Below are positions 22,680 through 32,234 of a stretch of DNA of 64,000 bases, piece by piece. The first letter of the stretch is position 1; each line of letters begins with the position of its first letter. Location: positions 1,178,001 to 1,242,000 of the forward strand of contig CP085830.1 of NCBI GenBank assembly GCA_020809705.1, in the 5' to 3' direction. The position numbers were made by a program, and so were the translations under genes. The stretch is from Calonectria ilicicola (lineage: Eukaryota; Ascomycota; Sordariomycetes; Hypocreales; Nectriaceae). The notes beneath the pieces were generated by a model. The model searched no databases and had not been told where the DNA came from. It saw only the letters and a list, made by a program, of their open reading frames with translations.

Positions 22680-24787
22680 CTACGCTCTCTCTTCCGGAGA
22701 CATGTTGTCTCTCATTTGCTTTCCCTCGAGCACCAGCTGCACCTGGGTGACGTGCTTCCGGAAATTGCGAGGAGCGACCCTATCTTCGAACATCTCGTCG
22801 ATTTCTGCAGGTGTTCTGCAAGCGATTTCTGGCAGAACAAAATACCCGATAATACATGCGATGATACCTGTAGCTCCAAAGCTGGTGAAGTTAGCAATGT
22901 AGTTTTACGTGTCACCGAGCGCGAACAAAAAACGTACAAGTATCCAGTTCTGACACTCCAAACCTTGAGCATAAGAGGCACTGTGTAGTTGAAGCAAATG
23001 CCAAGAACGAAAGAGCCCATGAGGGCGATGGAAGCAGTTCTGGCTCGAAGTCGCTGGGTGGGTATCTCGGCGACATAAGAATATGCAATTCCAGCACCAC
23101 CAATGACTCCGAAGTTGGATACAGATGCCCAAAATACCTGTAACGACTTCAGTCATGTCTTACGGATGTTAGAATAAAGAAACTTACCAGAACGCTACCC
23201 AACTGCTCGCTCTTGTAGTTGAATGATCCCAGGATACCAATGGCGAGAATCGCAATGGCTCCAGAGCCAAAAAGCCCCAAAGTCAGCCATCGCCGACCGA
23301 ATGCATCCGATAGGACAGAGGTTGCAAAAACACCCAAAAGCTGACAAACTGCAAGAATAACCGTTACTGTGAAAGGATCCTTATTACCGGCCAGTTCGAC
23401 TAATATTGGTCAGTGATGAAGTCATAGAAATGCACGATCTTCGATCGCCAGAAAAAGAGGTCGACTCACAAAAATATGTGCCATAGTTATTAGTAACGCT
23501 CTGTCCCGTCAGCTGCTGCATAGCCTTGGGCCAGAAACAAATGAAGAGTCGCCAAAGGTTGACACCTCGAAAGATCTCCTTGTATTGGTTTTCGTCGTGT
23601 GCCGCGAATTGTTGTTCACGTTCCACAGTAGCGATAATAATGGACTACACCACATGAGCTCAAGTTTGAATGAGAGCAAAAGAAATAGACCTTACCAGTT
23701 CGTTTTTCACGTCGTATCCTTCCATGCCTTTGTGTGTCTTAGCCAACACGGCTTCGGCCTTATCCAGCATGCCCCTCTGGACGAGCCACCCTAATTATGG
23801 TTAAGACCCAACATCTAATGGTAATGATAATTTCTCGAAACTCACAAGGGCTTTCCGGCAAAAGAAATATGTTGATAAGAAGCATCCCACCAAGCATTCC
23901 CCACTGTGTATAAATGGGAATCCTAAAGTTGTATGGGTCTGTGAAGGCCAGCTGTCGCAAGGCCAAGGGCGCAAATATCTGTGAGCAGACATACCAACTG
24001 CGGCATATTTAGCGGCTACATTAAATAGGGCTACGAGTAAGTTACTCACAACATGTACGAGGTGGTGAGAAAGCCTCGAATTTGAGTTGGAGAATTTTCG
24101 GAAATGTATACGGGATAAGTCGCTTGCATCATACCGAGTCCGGCTCCTCCAATCAATCTAGCGAAAAGCCAGTAGATCCAGTTTGTCGCCGCGGATTCCA
24201 AAGATACCGACTATAAAAATTAGAAACCATTAAATAGGGCTAGACGGGGCTTGGCGGCTCACAATGACGAGCGAGACCCAAGTAATGTGCATGGCAACTT
24301 TTCGGCCTACTTTGTCAGCAATCAGCTGAAGTAGTCCTACACCGACAAATTGGCCTGTCGATAGCATGCCACCCCAAATAGACACATGAGTCGGGTTGAG
24401 CTTCGTGCCACCACCCGACATTTGCCGGATAAACCCTTTGTTTGAAACGATGGAGTTTGTAAGGGCAAGTTCTTTGATTCGAAGTTAGCGCGAGTTGGAG
24501 ACCCCCAGAGGAAAGAAGACAAGAAAGACAAAATGCAGGAAAGGGAAGGAAAGCATACGGTATCCTTCCAGTGCGGCACTGAACGCAGCCATCATACAAA
24601 TTAGAGCGATACGCCAGTAGATGCGGAGGGCCTTCAGGATGGGCAAGTTATCCAACTCAGATCGCATTTGGACCTCGCCACTCTTGCCCAACACATTGTC
24701 GATGGGCTTTTGAGTCTCGCCATTGTCAAGTATTTCGATATGCGCTGCAGAATCCACCTTTTTTGCAGGTTGTTGGTCGGGATCCAT
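22680..24787 (-). CDS. MFS sugar-transporter-family permease, nine exons
   Basis: Plasma-membrane symporter of the sugar porter family (maltose/hexose permease type), 544 aa. Exons: 24787-24559, 24471-24263, 24210-24050, 23997-23846, 23790-23696, 23644-23470, 23399-23188, 23137-22938 and 22881-22680. Every junction keeps frame and the joined product rebuilds family motifs. These are PESPWWLVQRG after TM6 (restored across an intron), GRR in the TM8-9 loop (DAFGRRWL), and AYSYVAEIPTQRLRARTAS in the second half. The C-terminal VLPEIACRTPAEIDEMFEDR is the usual PETKG-type tail, here with PE-IACRT. The N-terminus is a 60-residue cytosolic tail. It is divergent from the nucleoside hydrolase across a promoter with CGG-N7-CCG pairs, suggesting co-regulated uptake of a nucleoside or sugar. 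Confidence 0.9.
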
Positions 24788-25008
24788 AGTGTAGTATCTT
24801 GTTGAAGAATAAAGAAGATCTGTTTGCGGTTCGTCGCAGGAGAGCAGCCATAAAACAGGCTGAGGGTGGGCGCCTTAAATATACTGCGATGCCAATTGCT
24901 TGACCTCGATCCTTTATGACATTGTGTATATAAGTAGCTTGCAGAATGGCACTAGAGTAGTTTGAAATGAAATTTCTGCTGGGATAGACTGGCTTCATCC
25001 TAGCCGAC

Positions 25009-25051
25009 CGGTGAGCCCCCGACACTAGACAGCGAAACCGGACCGCCTCCG
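25009..25051. promoter_or_regulatory. Pair of CGG-N7-CCG elements, permease side
   Basis: CGGTGAGCCCCCG at 25009-25021 and CGGACCGCCTCCG at 25039-25051, start to start exactly 30 bp. Both are followed by AC. They lie 222-264 bp upstream of the permease ATG. Inverted CGG triplets at fixed spacing are the classic target form of Zn2Cys6 homodimers. Confidence 0.6.
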
Positions 25052-25421
25052 ACAAAATCACAAACGGTGTCCAGAGGACATCTTGAAGCAAAATTGACGT
25101 AGAGCAAATAGGCCAGTGATGAGAATGCGTTAAGCAATATGATCGACAAATGAAGAGCAAGCTACTCATGCACATTTATCATTGAGGCAAAGGCATGGAA
25201 GATAGCGCAAATCATGATATTCTCGTAGTGTTGAATTGCTACTGTGTCCTGGGGTAGTAGCGTGGAGATGCGGAGTAGTCAAGTGGAACCATAGCATGAG
25301 TCGCGGTCATTTGAGCATGGGGAATGCGGGGAGAATGGATACCTCGCATGTTCAGGGACTAGCAAAAATGAATCTTGCCCGTTGTATCCTTGACAGACAG
25401 TGGAGCGTACCAAGTTTGAGT

Positions 25422-25464
25422 CGGGCACCGCCCGACAAGACACCGAGTTATCGGGTGCTGTCCG
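25422..25464. promoter_or_regulatory. Pair of CGG-N7-CCG elements, nucleoside hydrolase side
   Basis: CGGGCACCGCCCG at 25422-25434 and CGGGTGCTGTCCG at 25452-25464, again exactly 30 bp apart and both followed by AC. The first lies in a 17-bp perfect inverted repeat (GTCGGGC, ACC, GCCCGAC; 25420-25436). They sit 250-294 bp upstream of the nucleoside hydrolase ATG. Confidence 0.6.
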
Positions 25465-25715
25465 ACCAAACCAGGAACTATTCATCCCGACACGCTCGTA
25501 AGCTTACACAGAAGAAGAATTTTACCAATCGAGGAGAGCCCGACAATTTCTCTACACAATCTCAACCCCAGAAACCGGACACAAGAATTGAAAGACTACT
25601 TAGGACGGTCAAGTCGCCCAACTTTCGACATTACATGAGAGCTTCGTGCCCGCAGCTCACGACCTGATTATCACTACCATCCCTTTCAGCCTCCATCAGC
25701 ATCTCTTTCAACAAA

Positions 25716-26672
25716 ATGGCACCGACGAGAATTATTCTAGACACGGATCTCTCCATGGGCGCTGGCGCCGATGTTGACGATGGCTTTGCGCTCGCTCTCG
25801 CGCATGCAGATCCAGACATTCAAATCGATTTGATTACAACTGTCAACGGGAATACAGATATTGAGAGCGCTACCATCCTCACCGGCGTCCTTCTTAACCG
25901 ACTCGGCATTCATGATACGCCCCTGGTGCGCGGTTCAGCCACACCCATCATCCATCCTGACCAGGAGCGTACACCTGCCCCTCATGTTCTTGCGCAGAAA
26001 GAATCTGCGCGTGCCCCCACGCCAGGCTACGCTCCCGTGGCCATTGTCGAACACATTCTAGCTAACCCAGGTGAGATCACCGTTGTCGCTATCGGTCCTC
26101 TCACCAATGTGGCCATCGCGATACTTCTTGAGCCTCGGATCAAGTCAGCTATCAAGGAGCTTGTCATTATGGGGGGAGTGTTCCTCGGAACCATGTACTC
26201 TCGCGACAAACCGGGAGAATTCAACGTCTTCTCAGATCCCGAGGCTGCCCGAACCGTATTGCGTTCCGGAATTCCTCAACGCTGGGTCGGCCTTGATTGC
26301 ACGCTGCGGGTTCGATTGAGCATGGCCGACGCCCTAAAACTGAAGAAGTCATCGTCAGGCTTCGCCGCTTTCGCCGGGGATGCTACAATCGCCTACATAG
26401 AGCATCAAGCCGTGAGGTTCCCAGGGAGACCAAAGACTGATTCCATCCCCATGCACGATCCTCTAGCCGTAGCTGTGGTGTCACATCCCGAAATTTGCGA
26501 GTACAAGGATATGGCCGTGTCTATCATCACAGGCAATGGCGAAGCACGTGGCGTCATGATCGCAGACCGGCTAGAGACTCCCTCTCCCCCTATCCCAAAT
26601 TGTCGGGTCGCCGTGGATGTTAATAGCGAAGCATTTCGATCACACTTTTTATCATTAATTCAAAAACTTTGA
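25716..26672 (+). CDS. Inosine/uridine-preferring nucleoside hydrolase
   Basis: Intronless 318-aa enzyme that cleaves the N-glycosidic bond of (ribo)nucleosides to base and ribose. The calcium-binding signature is at the N-terminus: I-L-D-T-D followed by DVDDGFALALA (about residues 8-32). Further family segments are ITTVNGNTDIESAT (the second conserved block), TVVAIGPLTNVAIAI, VIMGGVF, GEFNVFSDPEAA and the C-terminal MHDPLAVAV with the metal-ligand Asp. No signal peptide, so cytosolic. Length is normal. The sequence is GC-richer than its flanks with strong codon bias, as for a well-expressed gene. With the divergent permease and nearby Zn2Cys6 regulator it suggests a nucleoside salvage or catabolism module. 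Confidence 0.93.
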   Translation: MAPTRIILDTDLSMGAGADVDDGFALALAHADPDIQIDLITTVNGNTDIESATILTGVLLNRLGIHDTPLVRGSATPIIHPDQERTPAPHVLAQKESARAPTPGYAPVAIVEHILANPGEITVVAIGPLTNVAIAILLEPRIKSAIKELVIMGGVFLGTMYSRDKPGEFNVFSDPEAARTVLRSGIPQRWVGLDCTLRVRLSMADALKLKKSSSGFAAFAGDATIAYIEHQAVRFPGRPKTDSIPMHDPLAVAVVSHPEICEYKDMAVSIITGNGEARGVMIADRLETPSPPIPNCRVAVDVNSEAFRSHFLSLIQKL

Positions 26673-27001
26673 CATTTATTTATTCCAATTTCTTCCATAG
26701 ACCTAGATAATAATAGACAACGCTCTACATCAAGGCGGAGCATAAAAGCTTCCTGACAATTTGTTTCACAAAGGAATGGATAAGATTAACATATCAGCAC
26801 CGGTTGGAAATGCTCTCAGATAAACATTTGTATATAGAACTATTTTCTTTGAGCTTTATATGCGTCTCATGCTTGTCAGATAATTCCATTAAGTTTGTGT
26901 ACCCTAACTTGAAAAGAAAAAAAGAATATAGCCAACATAAAAGTAAGAATTTCTCAACTGACTATCTATCTAACAGCTGGATTTTATTTATAAATCATCC
27001 A
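26673..27001. other. Convergent 3' spacer
   Basis: AT-rich spacer between the nucleoside hydrolase and HET genes. Nothing recognised. Confidence 0.5.
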
Positions 27002-29335
27002 TTATTCAAGAATTATGTCTTTCTTGTCAGCATTTTCAAGGACCCAGCGTTCGTCCTCAGGGCACAACCCCTTGAATTCAAAGTATCCGATCCGGTGGAA
27101 GGTTTGCAAGCCAGCCCTTGTATCAAGTACGTCTTTAGCTATCGACCGTTCTGTGTGTGGGACAGCTCGTATAATTATCCCTGCCAGCATTCTTGTTACT
27201 CCATTAATTCCATCCTTCGACAGTTTCTGCCTGGCGCCCAGTATTACCAGTCCGGTCAGATCTTCAGAAGTCTCATACTTATCCTCATAGTCCAACGCAA
27301 ATTTGAGAACCAGTTCTCTGTCTAGGAATATTTCGCCGTCGTCCGCTTTGGGCATAAACACGCCTACTTGGTTCGCAGTATCCTCGTCTTTTTTCCCTGT
27401 CGCCCGAAAATGAATAGTAAAACCACAAACCGAGATCCAACCATGTTTCACCGCACCAAACTGACTTTTTCCGGCTTTTTCGATCTCGCATTTCTTGAAT
27501 ACGATGGACCTGTGTTTTTCGGGTGCATTGTAATCAGGCCAAGGGTTTGGAAATTTGACCAATGCACGAAGTACGGAAGCCCATGACCAGGAAGGGGCGA
27601 TATACTGGCCTGGCTTTTGAAACTCACCGACATATCGTCTCCAGCACAGGCCATAAGCAATATCTTCCCACCACAGCCCAGCACAGTACGTTGCATGTGT
27701 GTGTGTTGCTATCAAATATGCCAAACCAGAAAATGCAGGAAATTTGTCGCGCTCGAATGAAAGCTGTCGCCATTGATATAAGCAAACCATGTAATACCAC
27801 CAGCCCAATAAATCATCTTTGGGACCCATTCCTGCTAGTGATTTACCATTTTCAATTGCCGCTATTGCTTGATAAGCCCGATTGGATTGATATTCATATT
27901 TCTCGCTAAGCTTATATTCGAAATTTCTCACATCGGTGTGTTTTTCATACCACGATGTAGAATTGCAGTGCCAGCTTATCTGACCTGTCTCAAATTTGAG
28001 AACCCTCTGAGAAAGAGTTGACTCTTGGAACGTCCAGCCACGTAAGTCCAGTGGTTCGGTCCGGAGGCTAAGATCGACATACGATGGGCTGCGATTATCT
28101 TGTAAATATACCCAAGCACACTCTCCAGTTCGCGAACGAACATTTAGCGTCATGTAGTACTGTTGCCTGGGTTTCAGAAAGCCTTCTGAGTCATCGGCAG
28201 CATTTGCTGCTGCTATAGTTAAATGGGCGTTTCTGTATACCTCACACATTTTAGATGATTCACTTTCCCAGTCATTGTCGTCATCTTGAATGATGCACAG
28301 TGTATCAATCCACAGATAGCGAATGCCTACTAAACGGGTGACAGTAATGGCATCTTGAAAGGTTTGGGGTATTTCTGCGATTGTGAATCCATTTTTCCTA
28401 TCTTGTAGGTTGGATTTTGTACACTTGAAGGGTTTTGACTTTCCCCAACAGTGACTGAGAGCGACATATAAGCCCCTTTCGCCTTTAGGCTCCAAAATTC
28501 TGATAATTTGGCTTTCAGGTGGCCCTAGGTCAATAATCCGAGTGGGTAGAGATTGAACTGTATTTCTTCTGCATTCTTTATGTTCTCTTACACATCTTGC
28601 AACCCATCCTTGTATGCGTGTGGTTACAGGTGCAGAAAGTGGATTTGGATAAATCACAAAGTTCCCCCACTGATAAGGCTGTACGTTCAGGATATCCAAA
28701 ATGCCTGTGCTAATATCAGAACCAAGGCCTTCGCGTAATAAATGTTAAAAAGGTTACAAGGACTAACCTTGGTTTATTTCAATGCTCAGCATAGGCGTGC
28801 AGTTATAGTCACAGATCCCGGGGACGTAAGTAAGCCTCTGGCCAGACCAAACCTGATCCAAGTGATCAATCAAATTCCAGAGATCGCATGGCCGGGAACC
28901 TTTCCCTAAGTCTTGAAAAATAGATTCAAAGTCTATGCCCTGACCGATGACGAACCACGAGATATCGCGTGGCCGGAAATATTTCTTCAAATCTTGATAA
29001 AAAGATTTAGAGTCTATGTCGTCGTAGTCCTGGCCGATGATGTATTCTACTGGAGATGCTCCAGGCCCTGTAGGTGGTGTATCCAATGGAAGGCTTCTGC
29101 AGATAGGACATCTTATCCCACGTCCCTGGATCTCCCGCTGGATCTGCCTGATCCTGTGACCATCACCGTCTATGCGACGGGGACTGAGACGAGAGGGAGT
29201 GGGTAAGGGAAGCGACTTGTTCAATACAGCTCTGGGATTAAGATCTAGTTTGGGGGGTTTAGTTCCAGTTTCAGGCTCCATTACCTCCGAATTCCTCCCG
29301 AGTTTCTCTCGCTCCTTGGAGGATGTAGACACCAT
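27002..29335 (-). CDS. HET-domain (heterokaryon incompatibility) protein
   Basis: Predicted 764-aa cytosolic protein of the fungal HET family, whose members trigger incompatibility or cell-death responses. Exons 29335-28768 and 28728-27002. The intron (39 nt, GTTAGT...AAG) is short but needed to keep frame. Exon 1 carries the usual N-terminal cysteine pair (CPICRSLPLD) and a paired, repeated FYQDLKKYFRPRDISW and IFQDLGKGSRPCDLW unit. The HET domain in exon 2 shows its three blocks: LYVALSHCWGKSKPFKC, then IRYLWIDTLCIIQDDDNDW with MCEVYRNAHLTIAAANA, then LRGWTFQESTLSQRVL. The C-terminal SWSWASV also fits the family. No partner STAND gene is adjacent. A second HET gene lies at 37059-39234. Confidence 0.87.
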
Positions 29336-30162
29336 GTTAAAATTCCAGTCGCGTGGGTGATGATTACGATGAGTGTTTTCGAGAATATGATATTGGAGGA
29401 CTGGAGTGTCTATGACGGAGTTTGAGATTTTAGAAATGTGACTGCAGCAAGAAATTAGTGTGAGCCGTGAAATGCTCGAAAATAAATATGTGATCCAAAG
29501 GCAGACCCAAACTAAGACCCATCAAGTAGTAAGCAAGCGCTATTATGACTCATATTCCTAACAAATAACAACCGGCATCATTTTGCGGGCTTGCCTCATT
29601 TTGCATGGTGGAGGCGCCGCCGAAAAGAGGTTGTTATTGGGTGCTTGCGCGTCCCACTTGGATCAGTGGCACGCGTATTGGTGTTCAAGGCCTGATATCA
29701 ACCATTGAAGTGTGTGTATGGGTGAGGAGACTAATCATTCAATGGCACATTATTGACAGCAAACCTTGTAGTAGTCGGTATACTAAGTCCTATCGCCAAT
29801 GCGCATCTCAAAATGAAACCTGTTTACAATCGGAGGGGTGTATCATCAGCCCACCGGGTATTAGGCGAGCTTAGAACCCACCCATCACACAATATCTGAG
29901 AACACAAAGTGAAAAGAAATATATTTGTTCTTCCTGGGTGGCATGCGTGTATAGGAATCCCATTCTACTCCGCTAGCTTTCCAATAACCTAACCCGCCTG
30001 TAAAGTTAATGGTAATGTTCACAGAGTTGAAGTCATTTCGGGAACAGGTGTATCTCGTCCACAAGGCGTAATTTATACTTGGACAATGAAATCAGATATC
30101 ATATTCATTTGGCGAAAAGGAAAGACTCTCAAAATGGTCCCACAATAAACCAATCCCGGAGG
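29336..30162. other. Intergenic, no gene recognised
   Basis: Promoter side of the HET gene and 3' side of the MOSC gene. The frame at 29605-29874 is not protein-like. Confidence 0.45.
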
Positions 30163-31218
30163 CTAACTCATTGGGCTAATAAAAAAGTGATCATCCGTCA
30201 CACCCGACACATGAAGCTTCATGCCAACCTGGACCAACCCTTCGTCTCGAGGTGCACACAACATGCCAAAACTAGGCTTAAACTTCAGGCCGGGGTCAAT
30301 GCGGCGATATTTCATCAACTCGTTCCACGGCTGGCGTGGGTGCTTCTCTGCCGTGTCGGGCTCCACATTGGGCACCTGGCAGCGCAGGCAGCGGCAGGCA
30401 ACGTCGAGGCAGAGCGGCCGGCCTTTCTCGCCAATGATGCGCAGCGTCTTCCAACGGTCCTCGCTCCATGGCTTGTGGCCGCGGACGATAATGTTGGGTC
30501 TGAAGCGCTCGATTGTGATTTCCTCCTCGCCCTGCTCGCGCAAGCGCTGGTTTAGCTCGGCGATGCTCGACAGAGAGCCAACCAAGACAGGCAACATGTC
30601 GGCGAACTTGGTGGCCTCAACCCGTCCCAGCTGCTCCGGTCCACCGCTGCCACGAAGCACTCGAGGCGTGGGGCCCTTGTAAACCAGTCGAATGTCCATG
30701 TCGAGGAACTCAGCAATGGGGCGGGTCAAGGACTCTGCATACTCCCAACCGTCCGTCTCCTGGCCCCAAATCTCAGCCTTTCGAAGCGTAGTGTTCTCTC
30801 CAAGCCATTCCTTGGTCGGGTGCGCTGGGATGACCATTTTGTAGTCCTGGCCCTTGATGAAGATGGTGAGCTCGTCCTTGGCCGTGTCGATGGCGGTGCG
30901 GATGAGCGTCATGTTGGAGTTTGTGCGAATGGTGATGAATTTGCCGTCCTCATTCTTGACGAACATCCAGTTGCGGTCCAGATCAAGGCCGGTACGCAAT
31001 AGACGCGCAGACTTGACCTCGATGCCGCGACATGACTTGATTGGGTAGATGCGGAGGCCGACAATGTCGTCTGGCGGCGGCAGCGGCGAGAGCACGCTTG
31101 TGAGGGCCTTGTTAATCTCGGCGCTGTGATCGCCAGGCCGGAATCGCCTCGCGACCACGACGATGACGATGACGGCGACGACCAGCGGCACAAATATGGA
31201 GCCCTGCCAGAAAGCCAT
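30163..31218 (-). CDS. MOSC-domain protein, mARC-like molybdenum-cofactor enzyme
   Basis: Membrane-anchored 351-aa protein of the mARC/YcbX family, which binds molybdenum cofactor and reduces N-hydroxylated compounds with cytochrome b5 partners. An N-terminal anchor (about residues 8-24, IFVPLVVAVIVIVVVARR) precedes the MOSC_N domain (GLRIYPIKSCRGIEV, LDLDRNWMFV). The MOSC domain has FRPNIIVRG and the conserved cysteine stretch CRCLRCQVPNVEPDT, which includes the likely molybdenum-ligand region. The C-terminus contains FGMLCAPRDEGLVQVG. Intronless and distinctly GC-richer than the HET genes on both sides, typical of a conserved gene inside an accessory region. Physiological substrate unknown. 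Confidence 0.9.
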   Translation of the reverse strand: MAFWQGSIFVPLVVAVIVIVVVARRFRPGDHSAEINKALTSVLSPLPPPDDIVGLRIYPIKSCRGIEVKSARLLRTGLDLDRNWMFVKNEDGKFITIRTNSNMTLIRTAIDTAKDELTIFIKGQDYKMVIPAHPTKEWLGENTTLRKAEIWGQETDGWEYAESLTRPIAEFLDMDIRLVYKGPTPRVLRGSGGPEQLGRVEATKFADMLPVLVGSLSSIAELNQRLREQGEEEITIERFRPNIIVRGHKPWSEDRWKTLRIIGEKGRPLCLDVACRCLRCQVPNVEPDTAEKHPRQPWNELMKYRRIDPGLKFKPSFGMLCAPRDEGLVQVGMKLHVSGVTDDHFFISPMS

Positions 31219-32234
31219 GGTGTGTATTAAAATAATTGCAGACAGCCAGCCAGGCAGTGGAAGCAGAGGCGCAATTAGTTAATGATTGATACCCGTCAAT
31301 TTACTAAGCGTCTAATGAACAAATTTCCATCTTTGGCGCTAATAAAAGCATTGGTGGGGCCATGATTCTCACTGTCGTCACCATCAAAAGAATTGGCCAA
31401 TGGCGCAAAATCAGAGTTATCTTATCATTTCTCGTGATGGGAAACGTTGGGGCCATTTTGCCGTTATGAAGGTTATCTCATCCCGCCTTTGGATCGAAGA
31501 CTCCTGAGTAAGCATAAAACGGTCCATCGCGTTGTGCTTTGGCGCGTCGCGTACCTATCGGCCGTAATCGGGGGCCCAAAAAAGCAACGACTGCCAATTC
31601 CGGCCGATTCCGGATTCCGGTACCCGCTCAAGGGTAGCTTCCACCACCATGAGTTCAAAACTACAACGATTGTTGACTGTTGTGTCTTTTGCAAATCATA
31701 GATCTTATTTTTGCCACATGTTTAGGGAATACTTTGGTACAAAGTAATTTTCATACTCCTTCATTTGATCCTTTCTTGAAGGTGCGCTTCCTGAAAATTA
31801 TTTGATAGATCCTAAACAGCTTGACACAAAACCCAAACACCCAACAAAAATTAAACTCCAATTTGCGTACTTAATCTCAAAATACACTCACAGAACTACG
31901 TGACCCTCCTCAGAATGTATTAATTTAAATTTTCGTGATGCCAGAAGGGATCCCTCCCCCCAAAAACATGACGTATAGAGTGTCGTCTTTGCAGATTGTG
32001 AGTGGTCGTTTGACTTTAGATAGTCGTGTTGAGAGATGAGATAAGACTGAAAATTCGGGTTTGCATCGTTGGAAGATTAAGAATATATGAGGTAATTGTG
32101 ATTTAGTAACGGTTGTTACCGTCCTGGATGAGTTGTGGGGCCGATAGACATTGGGGATCCGAGCACTGGAAATGGAGGACAGTTTCTGTGGCTTTTAATT
32201 TTGAAGGAATCCTGATATAGACTGTATATCATTT
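31219..32234. other. Intergenic, no gene recognised
   Basis: Contains the MOSC promoter and an AT-rich 3' flank of the interrupted gene. No ORF with domain support. Confidence 0.45.

Larger units (their letters stand above)
24788..25715. other. Divergent promoter region, permease/nucleoside hydrolase
   Basis: No gene. It contains two pairs of CGG-N7-CCG elements (listed separately), plus a weaker CGA-N7-CCG at about 25530-25542. Confidence 0.55.
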
